The notes under the pieces were generated by a model. That model was not told the origin of the DNA. It did no database searches and worked only from the letters and a program-made list of their open reading frames with translations. This document shows positions 24,623 through 33,372 of a stretch of DNA of 64,000 bases, one piece after another (positions within the stretch are counted from its first letter, which is position 1; the number at the start of each line of letters is the position of its first letter). The position numbers were made by a program, and so were the translations under genes. The stretch is taken from contig JAFLKN010000045.1 of NCBI GenBank assembly GCA_019163175.1, positions 1 through 64,000 on the forward strand, written 5' to 3'. The stretch comes from Prolixibacteraceae bacterium. GTDB lineage: Bacteria > Bacteroidota > Bacteroidia > Bacteroidales > Prolixibacteraceae.

Positions 24623-25789
24623 TTAGTGTTTCTTCAGCAGATCGAGCATTTTTTTATCCAGTTTATGGCCATACCAATCAATGTACTCAACATCTTTGCG
24701 TCCTGAATCAAGCATACCAAAATCACCCCTGAAATTCCACAAAGCATATCCAATTTGGTTTTCAGTTAATACATCCAACACATCGCCAAACCACGCTAAA
24801 AATACATCATGAGGTGTTTCTTTCCAGCAACCACATTCCCCGCAATGAACACCAACTCCTTGCTTTACCAACTCAATCCAGGGACGGTATAATTCTTCCA
24901 GATTTTTTCTGCTGAATGATTGCCCTTCAATAGTTCCTGGCCAAACAGGTTTTGGCGCGTCATCCGGATTCTTAAAAACCCACGGCGCCCGATAATGCGA
25001 AATGTAGTGCGGGAAATAGCCACGACAGCTTTGAGCAATATTCAGGTCGGTAATTTCAGGGATAACCGATGCACCAACGTCATTCCCATCGGCAACCACC
25101 AAATGATTGGGATTTGATTTACGGATGGCAGTTGACGCAGCCAAAGCTACTTTCCGGTAAACCGCACCTGGAATCGTTGTTCTTGGGGCAAACTGATCGT
25201 TCATATCTTCGCGCCAGCTGGGCTCATTGACCAGATCGAAACTGATCTTTTTTGATGAAACAGATTTAAACCGGTTGCCCCACATTTCCCAATGAAAACA
25301 AAAAGCATCCAGTGCCTCCTGATCTTTCCACAAGTTGTAAGGCTCATTAAAACCGGCATTCACACAATAACCAGGCGCCCGATGCAGGTTAATGCTCACA
25401 TGCAACCCAAATTCCTGAGCTTGAAAAACCAGTTCCTGAATTTCATCAACTACTTTTTCATTGATGTTCAGAACATCAGCTGGTGTCACATTTTTCTGCC
25501 GGTCGAAATTAATGTATCGTGGATAAGCCATAGGTAATCGCACAAAATCGAAACCCCAGTCAGCCATCCACTTTAAATCTTCTTTGGTTGTTTTAGAACG
25601 GTCGTCGCCCTTCGAAGGAGAAGCGCCAAAATAATCGAGCAGATTAAATCCTCTCCAGCGTGGAATTGCATTTTTTACTGAAGGCGTAAGTGAAGATCCA
25701 ATAGCGAAATTTCCGGTCAGTGCAGTCGCAGCTGTAACTATACTGGTTGTTTTGATAAAAACACGACGATCAATGTGTTTATTTTCCAT
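24623..25789 (-). CDS. GH5-family glycoside hydrolase, exported
   Basis: This 388-residue protein starts with a Tat-like signal (DRRVFIKTTSIVTAATALTG) and continues with a TIM-barrel GH5 domain: WRGFNLLDYF, WGFDFVRLPMAYP, VSINLHRAPGY, the acid/base in FDLVNEP (Glu189) and the nucleophile in GVHCGECGCW (Glu318). GH5 enzymes hydrolyse beta-glucans, mannans and related polymers by a retaining mechanism; the subfamily cannot be fixed by eye. It should act outside the cytoplasm. It is a single-gene unit, with the signal type resembling that of the GH125 gene at 11574. No carbohydrate-binding module is attached. Confidence 0.92.
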   Translation of the reverse strand: MENKHIDRRVFIKTTSIVTAATALTGNFAIGSSLTPSVKNAIPRWRGFNLLDYFGASPSKGDDRSKTTKEDLKWMADWGFDFVRLPMAYPRYINFDRQKNVTPADVLNINEKVVDEIQELVFQAQEFGLHVSINLHRAPGYCVNAGFNEPYNLWKDQEALDAFCFHWEMWGNRFKSVSSKKISFDLVNEPSWREDMNDQFAPRTTIPGAVYRKVALAASTAIRKSNPNHLVVADGNDVGASVIPEITDLNIAQSCRGYFPHYISHYRAPWVFKNPDDAPKPVWPGTIEGQSFSRKNLEELYRPWIELVKQGVGVHCGECGCWKETPHDVFLAWFGDVLDVLTENQIGYALWNFRGDFGMLDSGRKDVEYIDWYGHKLDKKMLDLLKKH

Positions 25790-25977
25790 GGTTTATAGTA
25801 GTTAGGTTTAGGTTATTTCCGACTGAGCTAAGTTATTTTAATTTAAACAACATATAAAAAATATTACTCCCATTTTTTCCAACATAGACGAATAACTGGA
25901 AAATTACAAGTTACCAAAGCATATTATGTTCTTCGTTTTTGTACTTGTACCTCTGGCTAAATTTTAAAATCAAACTG

Positions 25978-25985
25978 TATATTTG
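25978..25985 (+). promoter_or_regulatory. TAnnTTTG -7 element before the YhcH gene
   Basis: TATATTTG, 62 bases upstream of the family-consistent start at 26048. It supports transcription starting before, not inside, the apparent N-terminal extension of the frame. Confidence 0.42.
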
Positions 25986-26047
25986 TGCGCCCAATTGCTA
26001 TCGATTGCATGGGTAACAATTATCATTCATTTCAACACAATTACATC

Positions 26048-26497
26048 ATGATTCTGGATAAACTTGAGAATGCTGCACTATATGAAGGTATCAGCGAAAA
26101 TATGAAGAAAGGTTTTGAATACCTGAAAAATACAGATTTGGCTAATTTGGAAGTCGGTCGTTACGAAATAGATGGGAAAAATGTATTTGCTCTTGTGAGC
26201 GAATACGACAGTAAAAAGCCCGAAGATTGCAGGCTTGAAGCCCATCAGGTTTATGCCGATATTCAATACATTGTTACAGGAAGTGAAGCAATTGGCTTTG
26301 TAACTTTAAACAATCAAACCGTAATTTCAGAATACAATCCGGATAAAGATATCGCATTTTTTTCAGGAGAAGCTGCCCCACTTATTCTTGACTCAGGCCT
26401 GTTTGCAGTTTTCTTTCCGCAAGATGTTCACCGTCCGTGCATGCAGATTGATGGTCCGGAGAAAGTAAAGAAAGTGGTAATTAAGTTGATGGTGTAA
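26048..26497 (+). CDS. YhcH/YjgK/YiaL-family protein
   Basis: This 149-residue protein matches the YhcH/YjgK/YiaL (DUF386) family: MILDKLENAALYEG at the start, GRYEIDGKNVFALVSEY, LEAHQVYADIQYIVTGSEAIG, and FFPQDVHRPCM with the conserved metal-site-like His. Family members are cupin-fold proteins associated with sialic acid or other sugar metabolism, possibly sugar anomerases. ATG 26048 matches the universal MIxDxL start; an upstream in-frame start would add 21 residues unlike the family. Nearby genes are unrelated hydrolases, so the sugar is not identified. Confidence 0.92.
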   Translation: MILDKLENAALYEGISENMKKGFEYLKNTDLANLEVGRYEIDGKNVFALVSEYDSKKPEDCRLEAHQVYADIQYIVTGSEAIGFVTLNNQTVISEYNPDKDIAFFSGEAAPLILDSGLFAVFFPQDVHRPCMQIDGPEKVKKVVIKLMV

Positions 26498-26508
26498 TGC
26501 TGTCGTTC

Positions 26509-26549
26509 AGTAGTCATTGATTGTAAATGCTATGCGATCAATGACTACT
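26509..26549. terminator. Hairpin between convergent genes
   Basis: AGTAGTCATTGAT (26509-26521) and ATCAATGACTACT (26537-26549) are perfect 13-base arms with a 15-base loop, placed between the convergent YhcH and nitroreductase genes. No T tract follows on either strand, so it may work as a bidirectional transcription block or be a repeat remnant. Confidence 0.5.
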
Positions 26550-26564
26550 AAACTACATGTATCT

Positions 26565-27479
26565 TCAATTCTGGATAAATGCAACTTCTGCAAAACTTCT
26601 TCTTATTCCTGATTTGAATTTGTATTTGGGGTGACCAAAAATAACAAAGATACCAGCTGGTGATTTTTCAGGTAAGTTCCATTTTTGTTTTAACTTTTTG
26701 GCTCCATATTGAATCATCGGATGAATGCTGCCAATCATACACGAGCCAAGGCCTAGGCTTTCGGCAGCCAGCATGGCATAAGTAGCCGGAATATACGGAT
26801 CGGCCGGGTCGCAATATGGCGATGCAGCGAAATACATTGCCAAAGGAGCATCGTACAATAAATAGTTCTCCTGTTTTTCTTTAGATTCGGTCATAAAATT
26901 GACTAAAGGCTGTCCGAAACTCTTCATAACCTGATAGGCTTCTTTGCCAAACAATCGCCAAAGCCAAATAAAAGCTGGCGAAAACACCCAACTGATTTTG
27001 CGGAAATAGTCGATTACATCGAACGAAAACTCGCGAACTTTAAGCCTTCCTTTAATTACCACCAGATGAACATCTGATGGAGGTAAACCCATTGGCGCAG
27101 AAACAGCTGCTTCAATAATCTTTTCAATCAACGCATTTTCAACTTCCACTTCTTTAAAATCACGGATACTCCTTCGGCCAATCATCAGGTTTTTAAGCTG
27201 TATATAAGATGATTTGTCTTTCATTTCAGACAAATCAATCCGGTCATTTACGGTCATTTCCCGTCCTGAAATTTCAATGGCATTCGTTGGACAAACTGCC
27301 ATGCATTGTCCACATGCGATACAACCAAAAAGGGGAAAATTACTTACAACTGGTTTGTTGTCATCCATGATGAGCGAAAAATCTTTGCATACTTTAACGC
27401 AAAGTCCGCACGAATTGCAGCGATCGTACAAAATATTGATCCAACCATTTTCATTGGTTCTGCTGGTAATGATTGCCAT
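26565..27479 (-). CDS. Ferredoxin-domain nitroreductase-family protein
   Basis: This 304-residue protein has an N-terminal 2x[4Fe-4S] ferredoxin module, CNSCGLCVKVCKDF and CIACGQCMAVCPTNAIE (residues about 21-65). It is joined to a nitroreductase-type FMN domain: RRSIRDFKEVEVENALIEKI, AAVSAPMGLPPSDVHLVVI, and a C-terminal AAESLGLGSCMIG. Fe-S/nitroreductase fusions are common in anaerobes and reduce nitro or enone compounds, or serve as flavin oxidoreductases, with ferredoxin as electron source. The protein is cytoplasmic, with no signal. It is monocistronic and converges with YhcH. This is one of several Fe-S redox genes in the window, consistent with an anaerobic or facultative lifestyle. 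Confidence 0.93.
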   Translation of the reverse strand: MAIITSRTNENGWINILYDRCNSCGLCVKVCKDFSLIMDDNKPVVSNFPLFGCIACGQCMAVCPTNAIEISGREMTVNDRIDLSEMKDKSSYIQLKNLMIGRRSIRDFKEVEVENALIEKIIEAAVSAPMGLPPSDVHLVVIKGRLKVREFSFDVIDYFRKISWVFSPAFIWLWRLFGKEAYQVMKSFGQPLVNFMTESKEKQENYLLYDAPLAMYFAASPYCDPADPYIPATYAMLAAESLGLGSCMIGSIHPMIQYGAKKLKQKWNLPEKSPAGIFVIFGHPKYKFKSGIRRSFAEVAFIQN

Positions 27480-27545
27480 GGCTCGGTTTTTTTTTATAAA
27501 TTTAAGCAGTTTTTCAATAATTATCTATACGCCTAAATCACATTC

Positions 27546-28514
27546 ATGAAGCATACTGCATTTATTCTGCAAATCATCCTTCCCATTTTATTTTTCAGCC
27601 TGAAAATCAACGCACAGGAACGCTATAAAGATGAAATTACCGACTCAGTTCGCATCGAAACCTATACCTATGCTTTCAAAGACGGAAAGTCACTAGATCT
27701 GGATGTTTATACTCCGGCATTCGATAATCAGTCGTTGCGACCTTTAATTTTTTATGTGCATGGTGGTGGTTTTTCAGGTGGGAAACGAAACGAACCCGGA
27801 ATCCATACCTTCTGCAAAAAACTGGCTCAACACGGTTATGTGGTTTCATCTATTACTTACAGACTTACCCGGCAGGGTACTGCCACAGCTTTTGGGTGCG
27901 ACTGTCCGGCAATTGATAAGCTGAATACCTTTAACGAAGCTGTTGAAGACGTTCAGGATGCCACTTTTTTTATGATCAAAAATCGGGATAAAATGGGAAT
28001 TGATCCACAGAAAATTATTCTTTCAGGCAGCAGTGCTGGTGCTGAGGCCGTTTTGAATGCAGCCTATCAACCGCCCTATTGCTATGGACTAGACAGCGGA
28101 CCTGTTTCTTATGCCGGAGTTATTTCAATGGCTGGAGCTGTTCCTGATACTTCACGGATTTTTAAGGAATCGGCCATACCATCCTTATTATTTCATGGCA
28201 CCTGCGATAATCTGGTTCCTTATGCTTCTGCACCGCATCATTATTGCAAGAAATCGGAACCCGGTTATTTGATTTTGCATGGTTCATATACCATTGCCGA
28301 AAAACTAAAAAAACTCGAAACACCATACTGGCTATATACATACTGCAATGCAGCTCACGAAATTGCTGGAAAACCCATGTCTGCTAACTTTAACGAAATC
28401 GTTGATTTTTGCTATTCGTATGTGGTCAACAAAGGAACAGAGCAAAAAACTACGGTTATCAAATCCGAAAATAAATCGTGTGAATACCAAACCTTTAACT
28501 TTTGTACCGAATGA
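27546..28514 (+). CDS. Exported alpha/beta hydrolase (esterase/lipase)
   Basis: This 322-residue protein has a signal peptide (residues 1-23, ending NAQ) and an alpha/beta-hydrolase fold. The oxyanion-hole motif is YVHGGGFSGG (about residue 70), the nucleophile elbow is SGSSAGAEA (Ser163), a Cys-containing loop is FGCDCPAID, LLFHGTCDNLVPY holds the acid, and NAAHEIAG is the likely catalytic His. The HGGG type points to the carboxylesterase/hormone-sensitive-lipase group, which in Bacteroidota includes polysaccharide deacylases. Its stop overlaps the start of the next gene (ATGA), so the two are co-translated. Substrate unknown. Confidence 0.9.
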   Translation: MKHTAFILQIILPILFFSLKINAQERYKDEITDSVRIETYTYAFKDGKSLDLDVYTPAFDNQSLRPLIFYVHGGGFSGGKRNEPGIHTFCKKLAQHGYVVSSITYRLTRQGTATAFGCDCPAIDKLNTFNEAVEDVQDATFFMIKNRDKMGIDPQKIILSGSSAGAEAVLNAAYQPPYCYGLDSGPVSYAGVISMAGAVPDTSRIFKESAIPSLLFHGTCDNLVPYASAPHHYCKKSEPGYLILHGSYTIAEKLKKLETPYWLYTYCNAAHEIAGKPMSANFNEIVDFCYSYVVNKGTEQKTTVIKSENKSCEYQTFNFCTE

Positions 28515-29353
28515 AACGCTTCTTTTTTATCATCTTAATTTTCGCCTGCAATACAATTATGGCCCAGAATATCCGCATAATAACTTACAATATCCGATAC
28601 AACAATCCGGGCGATGGAATAAATGCCTGGCCCAACCGAAGCGCACAGGTGGCAGCTTTACTCGATTTTCATCAGGCTGAGATTTTTGGTTTACAAGAAG
28701 CTCTTATTGGTCAGATCGAAGACATTCAGGCCAAATTACCAAATATGAAATGGGTAGGCGTTGGCCGCGACGATGGCAAAAAAGCTGGCGAATACTCTCC
28801 TCTTTTCTACAATTCGAAGAAATTTAAAGGGTTAAAAAGTGGGTATTTCTGGCTTTCAGAAACGCCAGAAAAACCAGGTTTAGGATGGGATGCTGCCTGC
28901 AACCGGATATGCACTTGGCTTTTGCTCGAAACCGACAAAAAAGATAAGCAATTTATGGTATTTAATACCCACTTCGATCATCAGGGAATTAAAGCGCGGA
29001 CTGAATCGGCAAAACTTATTCTTAAAAAAATCAAAGAGTTAAACACATCAAAACTACCAGTGATCCTAACCGGTGACTTTAACCTGACTCCTGAGCAAGA
29101 ACCTATTGCGGTAATTACGAAAGAACTTAAGGATTCGCGCGCTATTACAAAAGATGCACCTTACGGACCAATTGGAACATTCAACGGTTTTAAATTCGAT
29201 GCTCCATTAAAAGAACGTATTGACTTTATTTTTGTAAACGACAAGGTTGAAGTGAAGCAATACGCTGTTCTTGCCGACTCAAAAGATCTGCGCTATCCAT
29301 CAGACCATTTACCCATATTTGTAAACATTGAACTGAAGTCGGGGAAGAAATAA
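28511..29353 (+). CDS. Exported endonuclease/exonuclease/phosphatase-family protein
   Basis: This 280-residue protein has a signal peptide (MKRFFFIILIFACNTIMAQ) followed by the EEP fold: TYNIRYNNPGDG, FGLQEAL (metal-binding Glu), NTHFDHQG, LTGDFN (catalytic Asp-Phe-Asn), RIDFIFV and the closing SDHLPIF (Asp-His pair). In exported Bacteroidota proteins this family usually acts as a phosphodiesterase or sphingomyelinase-like enzyme, not a DNA-repair nuclease. I chose ATG 28511, which overlaps the upstream stop as ATGA; an in-frame TTG nine bases earlier is less likely. It is coupled to the esterase gene, which suggests the two enzymes share a substrate. Confidence 0.93.
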   Translation: MKRFFFIILIFACNTIMAQNIRIITYNIRYNNPGDGINAWPNRSAQVAALLDFHQAEIFGLQEALIGQIEDIQAKLPNMKWVGVGRDDGKKAGEYSPLFYNSKKFKGLKSGYFWLSETPEKPGLGWDAACNRICTWLLLETDKKDKQFMVFNTHFDHQGIKARTESAKLILKKIKELNTSKLPVILTGDFNLTPEQEPIAVITKELKDSRAITKDAPYGPIGTFNGFKFDAPLKERIDFIFVNDKVEVKQYAVLADSKDLRYPSDHLPIFVNIELKSGKK

Positions 29354-29398
29354 TTAGCTAATCTGAACAAATTCCTCAATCTATCGCTTTCAGTAGCT

Positions 29399-30454
29399 AT
29401 GAAAGTAGATTATCTAATTGTGGGCCAGGGCTTGGCCGGAACATTGCTTGCCAATGAATTTTACAGGCAAAACAAAAGCTTCATGGTTATTGACAACCCC
29501 GATCAATCCAAATCATCAGCGGTAGCAGCAGGGCTGATAAATCCGATTATTTTCCGACGAATGACCAAAAGCTGGTTGGTTGATGAAGCGTTTCCGCAAA
29601 TGGAATCTGCTTATTTGCAACTGGAAAATTTACTGCAAGAGCAGTTGTATTATCCCGTTAAAATAATGAAATCCTTAAGCGAAGATGACTTGAATTTTTG
29701 GAAAGAAAAAACCTTCGCCAATAAATTGGAAAGCTATATTGAAGTAGAACCTGATTTATTCTTCGAAAACGCGAATATTAAATCAGCTTTTAGTTTTGCT
29801 TGCATTAACACAGCCGGAAGACTTGACATTCAAAAACTTATTTCTGCATTCAAAAAATTTCTAAGTCAACAGAATTCGATCAGAAATGAAAGGATTGACT
29901 ACGAAAAACTGATTATTCAACCTGATTCGGTGATTTATGATAATATATTCGCACGAAAGATCATTTTTTGCGAAGGTCCGTCAGCTTCCGAGAATCCATT
30001 TTTCAAAAATCTGAAGTTTAAGCACTCCAAAGGAGAACTACTGGAGGTAAAAATTCCGGAATTAAAACTGAACAGAATTGTGAGTGATGAAGTATTTGTA
30101 TTGCCTGTTGGTGATGACCAGTACAAGGTTGGAGCCACTTACAGTTGGGATAAATTGAATCACGAAACTACCGATTCTGCCCGTGAGGAATTGCTGAGCA
30201 AACTTGGAAAAATCATTTCATTAAAGCCGGAAATAGTAAATCAGAAAGCCGGAATACGCCCAACCATGCACGACCGAAAACCTGTGATTGGATTGCTTCC
30301 GGATAATCCGCAAATCGGAATTTTCAACGGCTTGGGTTCAAAAGGAGTTTTGCTAGGCCCATATTTCGCCCATCAATTTGCCGATTATTTGAATGGGAAT
30401 TCAGATTACATTCATCCTGAAGCCGACATTAAACGGTACTTCAAACACAAATAA
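29399..30454 (+). CDS. FAD-dependent oxidoreductase (DAO family)
   Basis: This 351-residue cytoplasmic flavoprotein has an N-terminal dinucleotide-binding motif, DYLIVGQGLAGTLLA (G-x-G-x-x-G). It continues with SSAVAAGLINPI, and a C-terminal GIRPTMHDRKPVIG ... NGLGSKGVLLGP typical of the D-amino-acid-oxidase/glycine-oxidase superfamily. The actual substrate, an amino acid or an amine, cannot be deduced. It lies 45 bases after the phosphodiesterase-like gene on the same strand and may be a distal operon member. No signal peptide. Length is typical. Confidence 0.88.
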   Translation: MKVDYLIVGQGLAGTLLANEFYRQNKSFMVIDNPDQSKSSAVAAGLINPIIFRRMTKSWLVDEAFPQMESAYLQLENLLQEQLYYPVKIMKSLSEDDLNFWKEKTFANKLESYIEVEPDLFFENANIKSAFSFACINTAGRLDIQKLISAFKKFLSQQNSIRNERIDYEKLIIQPDSVIYDNIFARKIIFCEGPSASENPFFKNLKFKHSKGELLEVKIPELKLNRIVSDEVFVLPVGDDQYKVGATYSWDKLNHETTDSAREELLSKLGKIISLKPEIVNQKAGIRPTMHDRKPVIGLLPDNPQIGIFNGLGSKGVLLGPYFAHQFADYLNGNSDYIHPEADIKRYFKHK

Positions 30455-30513
30455 TCTACATGTATTTTTGAAAACCTGTGCGGTCAAATCAAAATCCCTA
30501 TTCGATTTTTTGA

Positions 30514-30521
30514 TACTTTTG
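30514..30521 (+). promoter_or_regulatory. TAnnTTTG -7 element for the GH2 gene
   Basis: TACTTTTG followed by GAGAAA, 32 bases before the GH2 start; the same octamer plus GAGAAA occurs before tpiA. No TTG at -33. Confidence 0.45.
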
Positions 30522-30552
30522 AGAAACCAAATCAGACCAAAATCTACAAGCC

Positions 30553-33315
30553 ATGAAACAATACCTTTTCCCAGTTATACTTTCCTTTTTTCTAAGTGTT
30601 TCATTCAGTCAGGCACAAAAAACGGAAATTCAATATTTATCAGGAACAGGAAGTGATCATACCGTAAACTGGGATTTTTTCTGCACCGAAGGTCGTAATT
30701 CAGGAAAATGGACACAGATTCCGGTTCCATCCAACTGGGAACTTCAGGGATTTGGAACCTACAACTACGGGCACGACAAAGATGAAGCCCGAGGCAAAGA
30801 AATGGGCTTGTACAAATACGAGTTTCAGGTTCCCAAAGAATGGAAAAATAAGCAGATTAACATTGTTTTCGATGGTTCGATGACTGACACCAAAGTCAAA
30901 ATCAATGGCATTTCGGCCGGAAAGTTGCAACAGGGTAGCTTTTACCGGTTTAAATACGACATCAGCGATTTGCTTAAATTCGGGAAAGAAAATCTGCTTG
31001 AAGTTTCGGTAGCCAAACATTCAGAAAATGAAGGTGTAAATGAAGCCGAACGCCGATGCGATTTCTGGATTTTTGGCGGAATTTTCCGTCCGGTTTTTTT
31101 GGAAGCCAAACCACGTGCGCATATAGAACGAATCGCACTGGATGCCAAGGCCGACGGCTCTTTCCAGATGGATGTTCACCTCACAAACATTCGTGAACGA
31201 ATGGAATTGAAGGCGCAATTGAAAACGCTTTCCGGAGAGCCTGTCAGTTCACCATTCTCTGTTATTCTGAATCAGGTTCAGACGGTTGCACACCTGCAGA
31301 CTTTTGCCGAAAACATAAAAGCCTGGACTCCCGAATCACCAAACAGATATCGGCTAGATATTCAGTTAATTGACTACCTCGATGTGATTCACGAAGTCAC
31401 TAAAAAATTTGGTTTTCGCACAGTTGAATTACGCGAAAGTGACGGGATTTATGTGAATGGCGAAAAAGTCATGTTCAAAGGGGTTTGCCGCCATTCGTTC
31501 CGCCCCAATACCGGACGTGCTCTCAATAAACAAGTCAGCATTGAAGATGTAAATACGATTAAGGATATGAATATGAATGCGGTCAGAATGTCGCATTATC
31601 CGCCCGACGATCATTTTCTTGATGCGTGTGATTCACTTGGATTATTCGTATTGGATGAATTAGCCGGCTGGCAAACTGCCTATGATACGCGCGTTGGGTC
31701 AATTTTAGCCCAGGAAATGCTTGTGAAAGACCTGAATCATCCTTCAATTGTGGTTTGGGATAATGGAAACGAAGGTGGCTGGAATAAAGATCTTGACCAT
31801 TTTTTCGATGAACTCGATCCTCAAAAAAGGCCACTCATTCATCCCTGGGCCGAATTCAGAGGCACCGACACCCAACATTACAAAGATTACAACTATGGAG
31901 TTGGCACCCATCAGCAAGGACGGAATATCGTGTTTCCAACCGAGTTTTTGCATGGCTTGTACGATGGTGGGCATGGCGCCGGATTGGAAGACTATTGGAA
32001 TATGATGCTTCGAAATCCACTTTCTGCTGGTGGTTTCCTTTGGGATTATGCTGATGAAGCAGTTGTGAGGACTGACAAAGAAGGCATTCTGGATACCAGA
32101 GGCAATAATGCCGCCGATGGAATTCTCGGCCCATATTTGGAAAAAGAAGGAAGTTATTATGCCATTAAGGAAATCTGGTCGCCGGTGTTCTTTGAAACAC
32201 GTTATATCACATCAACGTTCAATGGCGAATTTCCGATCGAAAACCGATACATATACACCAATCTAAGAAACTGCAAATTCACCTACAAGTTAGTTGATCT
32301 GCCAAAACCCAACGAAAATTCAGAAAAAGTGAACGAAACCGGAATTATTGAATCTCCTGATTTAGCGCCCGGACAAAAAGGAAAACTCCGAATGTTTATG
32401 CCTGTTCATTTCTTTACTAGTGATGTACTTTATATCACGGCAAGCGACCCCAATGGTCGCGAAATTTACACCTGGTGTTGGCCTATAAAAAAAGCAAAAG
32501 CCATTGCTGAAGAGATCGTTTATAATGATAAAACAGGAAAAATCAGGATTATTGAAGATGTTATAGGACTTACCGCTCAAATCAATGATCTTTCTTTCAA
32601 ATGGGATAAAAAAACAGGTTTTCTGGCCGGAGTGAAAAATGCAAATCAGCTCATACGGTTTATCAACGGACCAATGCCAGCAACCGGATCAGCAGAATTT
32701 CAGGAGTTGAAAAACTACTCTGATGGCTCAAACCACATTATTGAGTGCATTTACAAAGGTGATTTGAAAAAAGTAAAATGGACTATTCTGGCATCAGGCT
32801 GGTTAAAACTGGAAGTTCTGTACAAAGCACCCTACCAGAATAAATTCATGGGAATCAGTTTCGATTATCCGGAAGATCAGGTTTCAGGCGTCCGATGGAT
32901 GGGTTACGGACCTTATCGGGTATGGAAAAACCGGATGAAAGGCAATACACTGAATGTTTGGGAAAAAGCCTACAACAATACCATTACCGGCGAAAGCTGG
33001 CAATATCCGGAGTTTAAAGGGTATCACCGCAATTTTAACTGGGCAACTATTCAATCGAAAGAACAGAATTTTACGATTGTTTGTCCTGATGAAGATGTTT
33101 TTCTGCGCCTTTATACCCCTGAAAAACCCAAAGGAGCATCCAATGACAACACTTCTCCTGAATTTCCGGCAGGACAAATTTCATTTCTGCATGGCATCAA
33201 TCCCATCGGCACAAAATTCACCAAAGCCGAAACATTGGGCCCAATGAGCCAACCCAACATGTTCCTCTACGAAAAGTACATAACACTCTATTTCGACTTT
33301 AATAAACACGAATAA
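30553..33315 (+). CDS. GH2-family beta-glycosidase, exported
   Basis: This 920-residue protein has a signal peptide ending SQAQ (about residue 23). The GH2 sandwich domain (IPVPSNWELQGFGTYNYG, VFDGSMTDTKVKING) comes first. An immunoglobulin-like domain follows, then the TIM barrel with FKGVCRHSF, the acid/base in VVWDNGNEGG (Glu407) and a nucleophile candidate in FPTEFLHGL (Glu464). The long C-terminal part (residues about 560-920) resembles the domain 4/5 extension of beta-galactosidases. GH2 covers beta-galactosidase, beta-mannosidase and beta-glucuronidase; the specificity is not readable. It probably acts in the periplasm on oligosaccharides. It is monocistronic, with a hairpin shared with the convergent DUF3472 gene. 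Confidence 0.94.
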   Translation: MKQYLFPVILSFFLSVSFSQAQKTEIQYLSGTGSDHTVNWDFFCTEGRNSGKWTQIPVPSNWELQGFGTYNYGHDKDEARGKEMGLYKYEFQVPKEWKNKQINIVFDGSMTDTKVKINGISAGKLQQGSFYRFKYDISDLLKFGKENLLEVSVAKHSENEGVNEAERRCDFWIFGGIFRPVFLEAKPRAHIERIALDAKADGSFQMDVHLTNIRERMELKAQLKTLSGEPVSSPFSVILNQVQTVAHLQTFAENIKAWTPESPNRYRLDIQLIDYLDVIHEVTKKFGFRTVELRESDGIYVNGEKVMFKGVCRHSFRPNTGRALNKQVSIEDVNTIKDMNMNAVRMSHYPPDDHFLDACDSLGLFVLDELAGWQTAYDTRVGSILAQEMLVKDLNHPSIVVWDNGNEGGWNKDLDHFFDELDPQKRPLIHPWAEFRGTDTQHYKDYNYGVGTHQQGRNIVFPTEFLHGLYDGGHGAGLEDYWNMMLRNPLSAGGFLWDYADEAVVRTDKEGILDTRGNNAADGILGPYLEKEGSYYAIKEIWSPVFFETRYITSTFNGEFPIENRYIYTNLRNCKFTYKLVDLPKPNENSEKVNETGIIESPDLAPGQKGKLRMFMPVHFFTSDVLYITASDPNGREIYTWCWPIKKAKAIAEEIVYNDKTGKIRIIEDVIGLTAQINDLSFKWDKKTGFLAGVKNANQLIRFINGPMPATGSAEFQELKNYSDGSNHIIECIYKGDLKKVKWTILASGWLKLEVLYKAPYQNKFMGISFDYPEDQVSGVRWMGYGPYRVWKNRMKGNTLNVWEKAYNNTITGESWQYPEFKGYHRNFNWATIQSKEQNFTIVCPDEDVFLRLYTPEKPKGASNDNTSPEFPAGQISFLHGINPIGTKFTKAETLGPMSQPNMFLYEKYITLYFDFNKHE

Positions 33316-33333
33316 TCAAACTGAGATAAATAT

Positions 33334-33367
33334 GAAAGCCGGTTCGTCTCAAGTACAAACCGGCTTC
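33334..33367. terminator. Bidirectional hairpin between convergent genes
   Basis: GAAAGCCGGTT (33334-33344) pairs with AACCGGCTTC (33358-33367), giving a GC-rich stem of about ten pairs with a 13-base loop, located between the GH2 stop and the DUF3472 stop. T tracts are weak on both sides. Confidence 0.55.
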
Positions 33368-33372
33368 CTCAT

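Noticed and set aside
30700-33247. Several antisense open frames within the GH2 gene
   Set aside because: They lack known domains and their boundaries depend on the codon bias of the sense strand, which has intact GH2 motifs throughout.
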